From assembly GCF_002572525.1 (NCBI RefSeq), contig NZ_PDBS01000001.1, positions 2,356,001-2,420,000 on the forward strand: a DNA stretch of 64,000 nt. The letters run 5' to 3'. The notes below the pieces were generated by a model that ran no database searches, was not told the origin of the DNA, and worked only from the letters and a program-made list of their open reading frames with translations. The position numbers and the translations under genes are program-made. Origin of the DNA: Natrinema sp. CBA1119. Its GTDB lineage: Archaea > Halobacteriota > Halobacteria > Halobacteriales > Natrialbaceae. Below are positions 27,001 through 34,039 of the stretch, one piece after another. Position 1 is the first letter of the stretch. Each line of letters opens with the position of its first letter.

Positions 27001-27099
27001 AATTGCTCAGTTGCTTGGGCCAATACCGGCTCTAGTTTCAAGAGTACTGATAGTGTGGGTTGTGTGTCTGGCATGACTGAAGGAAACCTTCCAGTTTGA
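24034..27099 (+). CDS. large N-anchored surface protein with low-GC, sequon-rich C-terminal two-thirds
   Basis: A 1021-residue protein. Residues 18-38 are a hydrophobic anchor (IPFALIAILLLVSSIAIVGV), preceded by a short acidic/basic head. Residues up to about 380 are in normal high-GC haloarchaeal code; the rest, from about 25180, is AT-rich with frequent ATA, AAT and AGA codons. The C-terminal part is rich in Asn and Ser with several sequons, including NITY, NKSS, NQTH, NVSS, NVSE, NRTD and NETD, suggesting an N-glycosylated exterior domain. It may be a tip adhesin or pilus-associated protein. The function is not known, and the mosaic composition points to recombination inside the gene. Confidence 0.78.
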   Translation: MTRRPHTVSIADDDRARIPFALIAILLLVSSIAIVGVLESRETPDVDTDQALAMDRAESVAIAELRQAVVRATEDAAGAPVTSTDGAAASVSAAMDDDEAVFDQYLKLLIYREVSESFASAHQQFDGETTAEASVERIDWSDSDDLEAAIDRVSLEKGESGVLTVAVDGIELTVDETEGQPVTERRELSVTVGTPLYQLKDRTDEFQSQLNTGFFESDGQYDGFGRYFAARMYPYAWGKAYYDRLSSGDRAFHNLTPNEHTEVMVNDAVFGLQEKTFGTTDPYKDRAMLLPTLCMAGDLASSAGDIETSDFLPGGEASNLSNRTNLCDSDLIDQDGELPDPPTVQDIVLTMLEDNVETDVEIQAHPFADVAYMQMASGMTMEQVESEFNDSLMKSNRFSDNYLRNYYSGSLENQDIADDLGDFRTNGGGTLDNIERLFRERGPNEAIINKVIGEIYTVDLGASEVGPFKQNDLPDPSPPSEWAQNPGNWSGPVNITYHAGISPAKADVSIDIVSNNDATGFDDRDLATVDINYKNTIGVKGEWKHENGNKSSYSSWNWKENITYSSNYKIDGDFVSEDIGTERGSRGIKSLIEKDSWEEKDGIIQNFEGVETKAVKETLDLSSISVQSQEQELERKIESSSNSIITERDFGKAITYSSSPNLDVEPQNKDELYQWALAELNQTHYEVVTTVEPHQTDLWNMLEKPSPLKKIKRNVSSLEGELVYQNVSEPYDNTADLLRAEVRKQYFEDTYDNIGRISGWHDDTLGESNAILNGLLGGLLDTSNDLLGGPMKFVDQMMDPETRPEDARVSLESSPLMEDMNYQVEASPTYLSLETVNRTDVPAVRPEGGDVLAIDTANETDHAPLGAGYFDGIGHPGFPLMPWPSLFYLQLDAYYLEVQGEYARFEVRANSGDPTSSSEMTYVREDTDVTIETPTRTEENELTIGSIEPISFDNTLVIPIVVPSPQLMAKGSPGVGDTWRYKNSNSPRENCSVAWANTGSSFKSTDSVGCVSGMTEGNLPV

Positions 27100-28430
27100 C
27101 TATCAATATTTTATATGTTCGATCTTCTGTCGAATTTTCTCATAGGAACCTTATGTCAGAATATGAGGGCTACTTTTCCCAGATATAGTGTGGATCTTTC
27201 CATCTGTTGTAGATACATAGAGAGACCCATCAAAGACAGCCAATGATGAGCCTAAAGAATCTCCCACTTCTTCTCCAAGATTTTTGAAATCCCATTTAAT
27301 AGTACCGTCTTCCGAATCAAATGCAAAAATGTCCTGATAACTGGTGACGTAAACCATTCCGTCAACAATTACTGGTTTTGAGCGTATACTATATCGCAAG
27401 TCCTGTGGTTCCCAAATGTATTCCTGATTTTTAATATCAATAGCAAAGAACTGTTGACCTCCAGCACCAGCCCCGCCGAAATAGATCGTTCCATCTGCTA
27501 TTGACGGACTACATTCCACACTTGCACTAATCTTCTCTGACCACTCTTCTGTGCCATTATCGGCATCAATCGCGTATAATCGTTGATTTTTGCCCCCGAT
27601 ATAGACCGTTCCATTAGCAACTGTTGGATTGCTATCTCCCAAGGATTTTCCTTCCGGGTTTTTGAATGTCCATTCGACTTTTCCACTTTCAGCATTCACC
27701 GCATAAAGAAAGTGCCCTCCCGCAAAGTAGACAATCCCGTTGTTATAAGCTGGAATATCTGTATAGGGACGTCCACCGTTGTGATTTCGCAGATCGTGAA
27801 GTATAGTTTCAGCACCAGTTTCAGGATGGAAACGATATAAAATCATATTTTCCGTACCAACTACCGAATTGCCAGCTAGTACCGGGTTGATACTGCTAAT
27901 TCCCACGTCCTTCCTCCATGAGATATCCTCACTATTTCGGTTAATCGCGACAATTCCATTTTCCGTCCCAGCATATACTTTCTCGTCAGACACCGTCGGA
28001 TAGGCACCGCGTAGATCAGTTACCTGTTTCTTCCATTCGAGTTCCTCAGTCGCAAGGTCGACTGCGTGGAGATGGTTGTCTGCAGCGACGTACAACGTCC
28101 CGTCAACGATTGCCGGACTGTTACTAATCACTCCTTCCGATTCAAAGACGGTCCGCAGTTCTACCTCTTCACCACTCGGTCCAGTCGCCGTCGGATGATG
28201 GCCAGTATTCTGTGGGTCAACCCCGTACATCGGCCACCTGGTAGGTGGGAGTTCCTCGCTGTTTTCAGGTTCGTCACTCGTCTCGTCACTATTCGTACAC
28301 CCAGCCAGCGTTGCAAGCCCCGCAGTAACGCTCGCACAACTCGCCAACCAGTTCCGGCGCGTCCGAATCGATTTCCGACCCATGTTATGTACGGTTACTT
28401 TACTTCAACAAAGTATAATTTTTAGGATAC
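25180..28430. other. low-GC island within the pilus-like locus
   Basis: From about 25180 the sequence changes from about two-thirds GC to visibly AT-rich, and returns to high GC at about 28440. The island covers the distal part of the 1021-residue gene and the entire PQQ-repeat lipoprotein gene. No transposase or att repeat is visible at either edge. The GC figures are by eye, not computed. Confidence 0.7.
27151..28383 (-). CDS. PQQ-repeat beta-propeller lipoprotein (BamB-like)
   Basis: A 410-residue exported protein. The N-terminus TRRNWLASCASV has a twin-Arg pair before a hydrophobic stretch and a lipobox-like LAGC (Cys 29), consistent with a Tat-exported lipoprotein, the usual haloarchaeal route. 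The remainder contains at least six to seven PQQ-like repeats of the form GTVYIGGKNQRLYAIDADNGTEEW, forming a beta-propeller. It lies on the opposite strand to the pilus genes and its composition is AT-rich. A TATA-like AAATTATAC lies upstream (about 28415-28423). Family function is commonly protein scaffolding; the partner is unknown. Confidence 0.82.
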   Translation of the reverse strand: MGRKSIRTRRNWLASCASVTAGLATLAGCTNSDETSDEPENSEELPPTRWPMYGVDPQNTGHHPTATGPSGEEVELRTVFESEGVISNSPAIVDGTLYVAADNHLHAVDLATEELEWKKQVTDLRGAYPTVSDEKVYAGTENGIVAINRNSEDISWRKDVGISSINPVLAGNSVVGTENMILYRFHPETGAETILHDLRNHNGGRPYTDIPAYNNGIVYFAGGHFLYAVNAESGKVEWTFKNPEGKSLGDSNPTVANGTVYIGGKNQRLYAIDADNGTEEWSEKISASVECSPSIADGTIYFGGAGAGGQQFFAIDIKNQEYIWEPQDLRYSIRSKPVIVDGMVYVTSYQDIFAFDSEDGTIKWDFKNLGEEVGDSLGSSLAVFDGSLYVSTTDGKIHTISGKSSPHILT

Positions 28431-28586
28431 TGTCTCGAGCAGAAATCCAGCGTCGAACGGGATCGATCACGGAGTAGTAGTTGACTATCGTCGGATTCGC
28501 CGCTCGAGCAACAGCCATCCAGACAACCAGAGACCAACCGTCAGGACCTGACGGAGGTTCAAAAAGGATGCCGCACCACTGTCGGT

Positions 28587-29870
28587 ATGATCGCTATCGC
28601 CGGCGCGAAGGGCGGCTGTGGAAAGACGGTAACGACGATTGGGCTCGCGGAGGCCGTCGGGAGACGTGGAACGACATCGATCGCGATCGACGCCGATTGC
28701 CAACTGCCGAACTTGCACGTTGCGGGCGGCGTTGATCGGACGCCGACGCTCGCCGCACTCGAGTCCGACGCCGACGTCGAATCGGTCGTCCAACGGAGTC
28801 CCCGAACGTCGAACGTCGGGCTGTTGTCGGCCCCCAAATCGTCGAACGAGGTGAACTTCGAGGTGGCGCTCGACCGCCTCGAGTCCGACGCCGTCCGAAC
28901 CTTCGTGGACTGTCCGTCGGGGGCGGGGATCGATGTCGTCGAACCGCTCTCGGCAGCCGAGGGAGTGATCGTCGTCACGACTGATAGCGAGCGCAGCATC
29001 TCCGCCGCGGAAACGACGATCGAGATGGCCCGCCGACTCGAGGTGCCGATTGTCGGAACGGTGGTAAACAGATGCGAGAGCGTCCCGAAGACGGTCAGGT
29101 CGTGGACCGACGTGCCGGTTCTAGGCCGGGTGCCCGACGGAACGGCACCGCTGACGGACGAGGCGACTCGAGCGGCCTACGACGAGATCGCGGCGACGAT
29201 AGCGACGAGAACCGCGATGGATGGATCGGCTCCTCCGTACGACGACGATCTGCTGCGGACCGGGTACGATCCACTCGATCGGGCGTTCGGTGGCGGGCTG
29301 GAACCGGGATCCATGGTCGCGGTCGTGGCGGCCCCGGCCAGTCGCTCCGAACGGTTTCTCTCCGAGGCGACTGCCGTCCGCGGCACGCTCTATCTGTCGA
29401 CTGAACGGTCGTCGGCCAACGTTCAGCGAGCGCTCGAGTCCGTTCCGACGGCGACGGGAAATCCGACGGTCCGCCGCCTCAGTGATGAGAACGGGCTCGC
29501 TGAGGCGAGATCGATGGCCGATAAACTCCCGGCGTCGTCCACGCTGGTCGTCGATCCCGTGAACGCGCTCGAGCGGGACGGTCGTGACGAGTACGTGTCG
29601 TTTCTCGACGACCTCAAGGAGCAACTGGTCGAAACCGGGAGCATCGGCCTGTTACACTGTCTAAAGGGTCACACGATTCCGTCGAATCGAACAGTGACGA
29701 CGCACGCAGCCGATGCGGTCTTCGAGATAACGGCGGTCACGCCCGAGACAGGGGCGAACGTCGAACACTATCTGTCGGTTCCGAAGTATAGAGCCGACGG
29801 GGCGACCACGGAAGCGATCGAACTCGAGTTCGGAGAGGAGACGGTCGCCCCGACTAGTGACGCGTTCTGA
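28587..29870 (+). CDS. MinD/ParA-type ATPase fused to a degenerate RecA/KaiC-like domain
   Basis: A 427-residue protein. Residues 1-210 are a deviant-Walker ATPase: GAKGGCGKTVTT (P-loop with signature Lys), IDADCQLPNLH, a VDCPSGAGID Walker B-like segment and VNRCE. From about residue 220, TGYDPLDRAFGGGLEPGSMVAVVAAPASRSERF resembles the start of a KaiC/RecA domain, but the GxxGxGKT of its P-loop is degraded to PASRSER. A second domain that lacks nucleotide binding yet keeps the fold would make a bipartite partner. Similar proteins occur beside haloarchaeal pilus-like loci. A TATA-like box is about 27 nt before the ATG. Confidence 0.82.
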   Translation: MIAIAGAKGGCGKTVTTIGLAEAVGRRGTTSIAIDADCQLPNLHVAGGVDRTPTLAALESDADVESVVQRSPRTSNVGLLSAPKSSNEVNFEVALDRLESDAVRTFVDCPSGAGIDVVEPLSAAEGVIVVTTDSERSISAAETTIEMARRLEVPIVGTVVNRCESVPKTVRSWTDVPVLGRVPDGTAPLTDEATRAAYDEIAATIATRTAMDGSAPPYDDDLLRTGYDPLDRAFGGGLEPGSMVAVVAAPASRSERFLSEATAVRGTLYLSTERSSANVQRALESVPTATGNPTVRRLSDENGLAEARSMADKLPASSTLVVDPVNALERDGRDEYVSFLDDLKEQLVETGSIGLLHCLKGHTIPSNRTVTTHAADAVFEITAVTPETGANVEHYLSVPKYRADGATTEAIELEFGEETVAPTSDAF

Positions 29871-29922
29871 CTCGCTCTCTGAGAAGTAGCCGACTCATAC
29901 CTGATCTCCGGTATCGTACCGA

Positions 29923-30621
29923 TCAGCGGACACCGATTCGATCGGTCAGCCGTTTCTCGCAGCGTTCGATCCGCTGGGCGACCGTCTGAACGGCGTCGAC
30001 GGCCGAACAGTCGGGATGGACGTCGCGAACGGGACGCCGGTGGGCCTGCGCGTCGGCGACCGCCGGCAGTTCCTCGAGCCCGATCGCCGGCGCGCCGAAG
30101 TACCGCTCGACGCGGTCACCGATCCGATCGATGGCCGCAGTGTCAGCCCTGTTGAGGACGACGGCTGCGACCGGCGTCTCGAGATCGAGGGCGAGCCGCT
30201 TCGTCCGGAGCGCATCGGTCAGGGCCGGCTCGGTCGGCGTCGTCACGAGGACGGTCAGCTGGGCGCATGCGAGTTGTTGGCCCACGTCACGCGCCAGCCC
30301 GGCGGGACAGTCGACGAGGACGCGACCGAACTCGCGTTCGATCCGGTCGATCACTCGCGCGAACGCGGTCAGGTCCACAGCGCGAGCGCCGGCGAGGGTT
30401 CGCCCGCACGGAAGGACGCGCACCGCATCGCGGCGGTCGATCGCCTCGAGCGGGTCGGCGCGACCGGCGAGCACATCGTGGAGGTTCGGGCCGTGACCGC
30501 GTGGGAGGTCGGCGGTCGTGAGGTCGCCGTCGACGACGACCGCGTCCAGCTCGCGACCGAGGTTCAACGCGATCGTCGATTTACCGACGCCGCCTTTGCC
30601 GCCGCTGACGGCGACGATCAT
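29923..30621 (-). CDS. MinD/ParA-family ATPase
   Basis: A 232-residue deviant-Walker ATPase: MIVAVSGGKGGVGKSTIALN (P-loop with signature Lys), VVVDGDLTTADLP, VLVDCPAGLARD and VTTPTEPALTDALRT. No membrane-targeting helix is clear at the C-terminus. Haloarchaea carry several MinD paralogues; MinD4 localises chemotaxis and archaellum machinery. This one is divergent from the fused MinD-RecA protein, and it overlaps the upstream hypothetical gene by 4 nt. Any role in positioning the pilus machinery is inference from context. Confidence 0.87.
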   Translation of the reverse strand: MIVAVSGGKGGVGKSTIALNLGRELDAVVVDGDLTTADLPRGHGPNLHDVLAGRADPLEAIDRRDAVRVLPCGRTLAGARAVDLTAFARVIDRIEREFGRVLVDCPAGLARDVGQQLACAQLTVLVTTPTEPALTDALRTKRLALDLETPVAAVVLNRADTAAIDRIGDRVERYFGAPAIGLEELPAVADAQAHRRPVRDVHPDCSAVDAVQTVAQRIERCEKRLTDRIGVR

Positions 30622-30983
30622 CGCTGCCGTTCGAGAACGTCGGGCGTCGGTTTCCACTCGGTCAGTGACGCGAGCGCGTCGGCCTCGCTCGCCGACCGAT
30701 CGGTCGAGGCCCGCCGAGCGGACACCACTTCGAGCGGCGGGTCAGCGGGCGCTGCGGGACTCGCGAAGCCGATACCGCGGTGCTGGTTCGGTTCCACGAT
30801 CCCGTCCCAGCCCGCGTCGGTCCACTCGGGATCTGGATGCGGTCCGCGACCGGGATGCCAGAGAGGGCCGTCGAGTCGGCTCTCGAGACGGACTCGTTGT
30901 GGCGTCGTCGCGGTGGTCGCGACGGTCGCGGAAACCAGCGTCACTCCCTCGATCCGGTCGATCTCCCAGTCGAGTTCGATCAC
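30618..30983 (-). CDS. hypothetical protein in a MinD operon
   Basis: A 121-residue protein with two strand-rich segments, IDRIEGVTLVSATVATT and PQRVRLESRLDGPLWHPGRG, then WDGIVEPNQHRGIGFASPAAPADPPLEVVS, and a disordered end. It is an uncharacterised haloarchaeal family usually paired with a MinD-like ATPase. The reading frame overlaps the MinD start (ATGA), so translational coupling is likely. Confidence 0.72.
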   Translation of the reverse strand: MIELDWEIDRIEGVTLVSATVATTATTPQRVRLESRLDGPLWHPGRGPHPDPEWTDAGWDGIVEPNQHRGIGFASPAAPADPPLEVVSARRASTDRSASEADALASLTEWKPTPDVLERQR

Positions 30984-31024
30984 GGTCGCGTTGGCCGCTC
31001 GATATCGGATAAAGAATCGCCGAA

Positions 31025-31792
31025 TCAGGTCTCGAGGTCGAACTCGCCAGCCAGGGTGCCGGCCGACGACTCGAGCACGACGCTCTCTCCGGCGGTCATC
31101 GAGTCCCCGATATCGACGGTGACGTCCTCGAGGTCGACCGCCGGCGGAAAGAGCAGGTCGACGCGGCTGCCGAAGGCGATGTGACCGATCCGTTCGCCTC
31201 GCTCGAGGTCGTCGCCGCGCTCGGCGTAGGGGTGGATGCGGCGGGCGAACGCGCCGGCGATGAGCGTGACGTCGGCGTCGTGGGCGGGTTCGTCAGGGTG
31301 TGCATTTGGGTCGTCGGTGGCCGATTCTCCGCGGTCGTCTCCGACGGGCTCCCCGCCGTCGTCCGCGATCGCTGCGGCCCCGTCGTCGCCCGCGTCGGAC
31401 GGCAGGTTTGGGGAGTCGGTCTCGAGGCGGACGTGGACGCGCTCGTTTCGGTCGGACTCCTTCGAGAAGGCCGGGCGGTTCGCCCCGGAGACGTGTTCGA
31501 CGTCGGTGACTCGGCCCGTGAAGGGAGAACGGACGACGTGGACGTGCCAGACGTTCATGAAGATGCCCAGCCGAACTCGGTCGCCTTCCTCGCGGAGAAC
31601 GGAGACGTTCCCGTCGGCCGGCGAGACGACGCCCGTCGGCGGCGGGGAGCGCTCGGGATCGCGAAAGAACGCGAGGGTCCCGGCACCGGCCGCGAGCGCG
31701 ACGAGGCTCGCCGTCACGCTAATGAGAAGTGCAAACGGGGCGGCGAGCAGTGGAACGATGGCGTACTTCCAGGCCCCCGGCGCGAATTTCAT
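31025..31792 (-). CDS. pssD: archaetidylserine decarboxylase (PssD-like)
   Basis: A 255-residue PSD-family enzyme. Two N-terminal membrane helices are followed by VSPADGNVS, GIFMNVWHVHVVRSPFTGRV and the autocatalytic IAFGSRVDLLFP segment (Gly-Ser self-cleavage site giving a pyruvoyl group). In Haloferax volcanii the PssD homologue acts with PssA and the archaeosortase ArtA in lipid anchoring of the S-layer glycoprotein. An acidic insertion of about 45 residues (about 125-170) between the two halves is low complexity. The partner pssA is not next to it. Confidence 0.9.
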   Translation of the reverse strand: MKFAPGAWKYAIVPLLAAPFALLISVTASLVALAAGAGTLAFFRDPERSPPPTGVVSPADGNVSVLREEGDRVRLGIFMNVWHVHVVRSPFTGRVTDVEHVSGANRPAFSKESDRNERVHVRLETDSPNLPSDAGDDGAAAIADDGGEPVGDDRGESATDDPNAHPDEPAHDADVTLIAGAFARRIHPYAERGDDLERGERIGHIAFGSRVDLLFPPAVDLEDVTVDIGDSMTAGESVVLESSAGTLAGEFDLET

Positions 31793-31866
31793 GGGCGAAA
31801 TGACGCGAGCGAGGCGTATGGCCGTTACGGATCGACGGGTCGGAACGGCGGCCCTCCCTCGAGTCG

Positions 31867-33906
31867 CTACCGCGATCCGTTGACGGGAATCGTGACGGTG
31901 AACGTCGAGCCCTCGCCGGGTTCGGCGTCAACCCAGATCTCCCCGCCGTGGCGCTCGACGATGCGGCGACAGAGCGCGAGTCCGATTCCCGTCCCCTCGT
32001 ACTCCTCGCGACTGTGGAGTCGCTGGAATACCCGGAACACGCGATCCCGCTCGTCGGGATCGATGCCGATCCCCTCGTCGCGGACCGAAATCTCCCACGT
32101 TCCGCCGCTCCGCTCGGCGGTGATATCCTCCCGCGGCGGTTCGTCGCCACTGTACTCGATCGCGTTCGAGAGCAGGTTCTGGAACAGTTGGCGGAGCTGA
32201 TGTGGGTCGCCCTGGACCTTGGGTAACGGCTCGGCGGCGATCTCGGCGTCGGATCGCTCGACCATCATCTGCAGATCCGTCAGGACATCCTCGAGCACGG
32301 CGTCGAGATCGACGGGTTCGAAGGGGTCGCCCTGCGAGTCGATCCGGGAGTACTCGAGCAGGCCGTCGATCATCTCGCTCATGCGGTTTGCGCCGTCGAC
32401 CGCGTAGTCGATGAACTCGCGACCGTCCGCGTCGAGTTCGTCGGCGTACCGGCGCTCGATCAACTGGAGGTAGCTCGAGACCATCCGCAAGGGTTCTTGC
32501 AGATCGTGGGAGGCGGCGTAGGCGAACTGCTCGAGCCGCTCGTTCGACGCCTCGAGTTCCGAAACCGTCTCGTTGAGGCGTCGCTCGTACCCCTGGCGCT
32601 CGATCGCCGTCGCGATGATCGTGGCGACGCTCTCGAGGAAGTCGACGTCGTGGTCGGCGAACTCCCGACGATCGGTGTCGTAGACGTCGAGGACGCCCCA
32701 CGGATCGCTCTTGGGCCCGATAGCGACGGTGATCCCGCTCCGGACGTCGCGGTCGGGCACCAGTGACGGACCGTCGAACCGCGGGTCGCTCTCGAGGTCC
32801 TCGATCACGATGGGGCCGTCATCTGTCAGTGCGGCGGCGGCGATCGAATCCGCCGCGGGCGTCGTCTCGTCCTCGACGACACCGAGGCCGGTACCGGCCC
32901 GGAGCCGAAGCACCTCGCCGTCGGGGCCGTCCGCGTCGTGTTCGAAGACGATCGCGTACTCCGCGTCGAGTGCCGACGCGACCAGTTCGGTCGCTTTCTC
33001 GAGCATGTCGTCGACGTCCGGATTCTCGAGGGCGTGTCGGCCGAGATACGAAACCGACTCGAGTTGGACCACCTTCTCCGTCAGGGTCCGTTCGGCCTCT
33101 TTGCGCGGCGATATGTCCCGAAAGAGGCCGACGAAGTAGCGGTCGCCGTCGAAGGTGAAATCGTTGAGCGAGACCCCGAGGGGGACCTCGCGGCCGTCCG
33201 CGTGCTGGCCCGGCAGCTCGACGTAGGTCCAGTTGATGTTTCGCTCGCCGGTCTCGAGGTAGCGCTGGAGCGCGGAGAGGTGGGTCTGGCGCAGTCTCTC
33301 TGGGATAATCTCGACCTTGCTCGAGCCGACGAGTTCGTCGGGATCGTGGCCGAGAATGCGTTCGACGGCCGGGTTGGCGTACTGGATGTCGCTGTCCGTA
33401 TCGAGGACGATGATGCCGTCTGGGAGCGCGTTCGCCAGCGCCTCGAAGGTTCGGCCGTACGTGAGATCGGAGTCGGACGCCGCCGCCGCCGAGCGAGCGG
33501 GGGCGCGCCGTCGGCGGACAATTCCGTCGATCGTCGGTTCCTGATCGGCGTCGTCTCGCGGCCGTCGATCGAGGTGGACCGTACAGGGGACGCTCCCCGT
33601 CTTCGTTCGAATCGAAACCGGCGTCGACGTCGGCGACGTACTCCCTTCGTCGAGCTCCGAAACGAGTGACTCGAGGGACGTTCCGTCGTCGAAAAGGGCG
33701 TCGAACGGCCGCTCGTCGAGTTCGGTCCGCGCGTAGCCCGTCAGCCGCGTGAACGCGTCGTTACCATCGACGATCGTCCCGGATGGCGTCGCTCGAAAAC
33801 GGGCGATGTCCGCCGCCTCGAGTAGCCCCGCCATCCGGTCGGGGAACGAACCGGTTTCGGACTCGTCCGCAGCCGCGGACGGATCATTTGACGGGCCGGA
33901 ATCCAT
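31867..33906 (-). CDS. PAS-PAS-GAF histidine kinase
   Basis: A 679-residue cytoplasmic sensor kinase. It has PAS 1 about residues 25-130, PAS 2 about 150-265 with a GRTFEALANALPDGIIVLD start, a GAF domain about 285-440, and HisKA with the H-box ASHDLQEPLRMVSSYL around 465, then HATPase with N-box FQNLLSNAIEYS, G1 RDEGIGID and EGTGIGLALCRRIVERHGG. No transmembrane helix is seen. The signal is unknown; haloarchaeal PAS/GAF kinases often sense redox state or light through bound cofactors. No response regulator is adjacent. Confidence 0.93.
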   Translation of the reverse strand: MDSGPSNDPSAAADESETGSFPDRMAGLLEAADIARFRATPSGTIVDGNDAFTRLTGYARTELDERPFDALFDDGTSLESLVSELDEGSTSPTSTPVSIRTKTGSVPCTVHLDRRPRDDADQEPTIDGIVRRRRAPARSAAAASDSDLTYGRTFEALANALPDGIIVLDTDSDIQYANPAVERILGHDPDELVGSSKVEIIPERLRQTHLSALQRYLETGERNINWTYVELPGQHADGREVPLGVSLNDFTFDGDRYFVGLFRDISPRKEAERTLTEKVVQLESVSYLGRHALENPDVDDMLEKATELVASALDAEYAIVFEHDADGPDGEVLRLRAGTGLGVVEDETTPAADSIAAAALTDDGPIVIEDLESDPRFDGPSLVPDRDVRSGITVAIGPKSDPWGVLDVYDTDRREFADHDVDFLESVATIIATAIERQGYERRLNETVSELEASNERLEQFAYAASHDLQEPLRMVSSYLQLIERRYADELDADGREFIDYAVDGANRMSEMIDGLLEYSRIDSQGDPFEPVDLDAVLEDVLTDLQMMVERSDAEIAAEPLPKVQGDPHQLRQLFQNLLSNAIEYSGDEPPREDITAERSGGTWEISVRDEGIGIDPDERDRVFRVFQRLHSREEYEGTGIGLALCRRIVERHGGEIWVDAEPGEGSTFTVTIPVNGSR

Positions 33907-34039
33907 TGAGCCGAGTTTGGGTGTCGCGTAGATAAGGGCTGTGGAACGGGTAGTGATCGGTGGAAGTCAGTCGGTCGGGCAGGAGTCGGACGGCATCGAG
34001 GTCCTCGATCGGACCGTCGGTGAGGTTCCGGCTCTCCGG

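Noticed and set aside
25180-28430. Low-GC island as a complete insertion element
   Set aside because: No transposase, terminal repeats or direct repeats are visible, and the edge lies within an open frame, so recombination is more likely.
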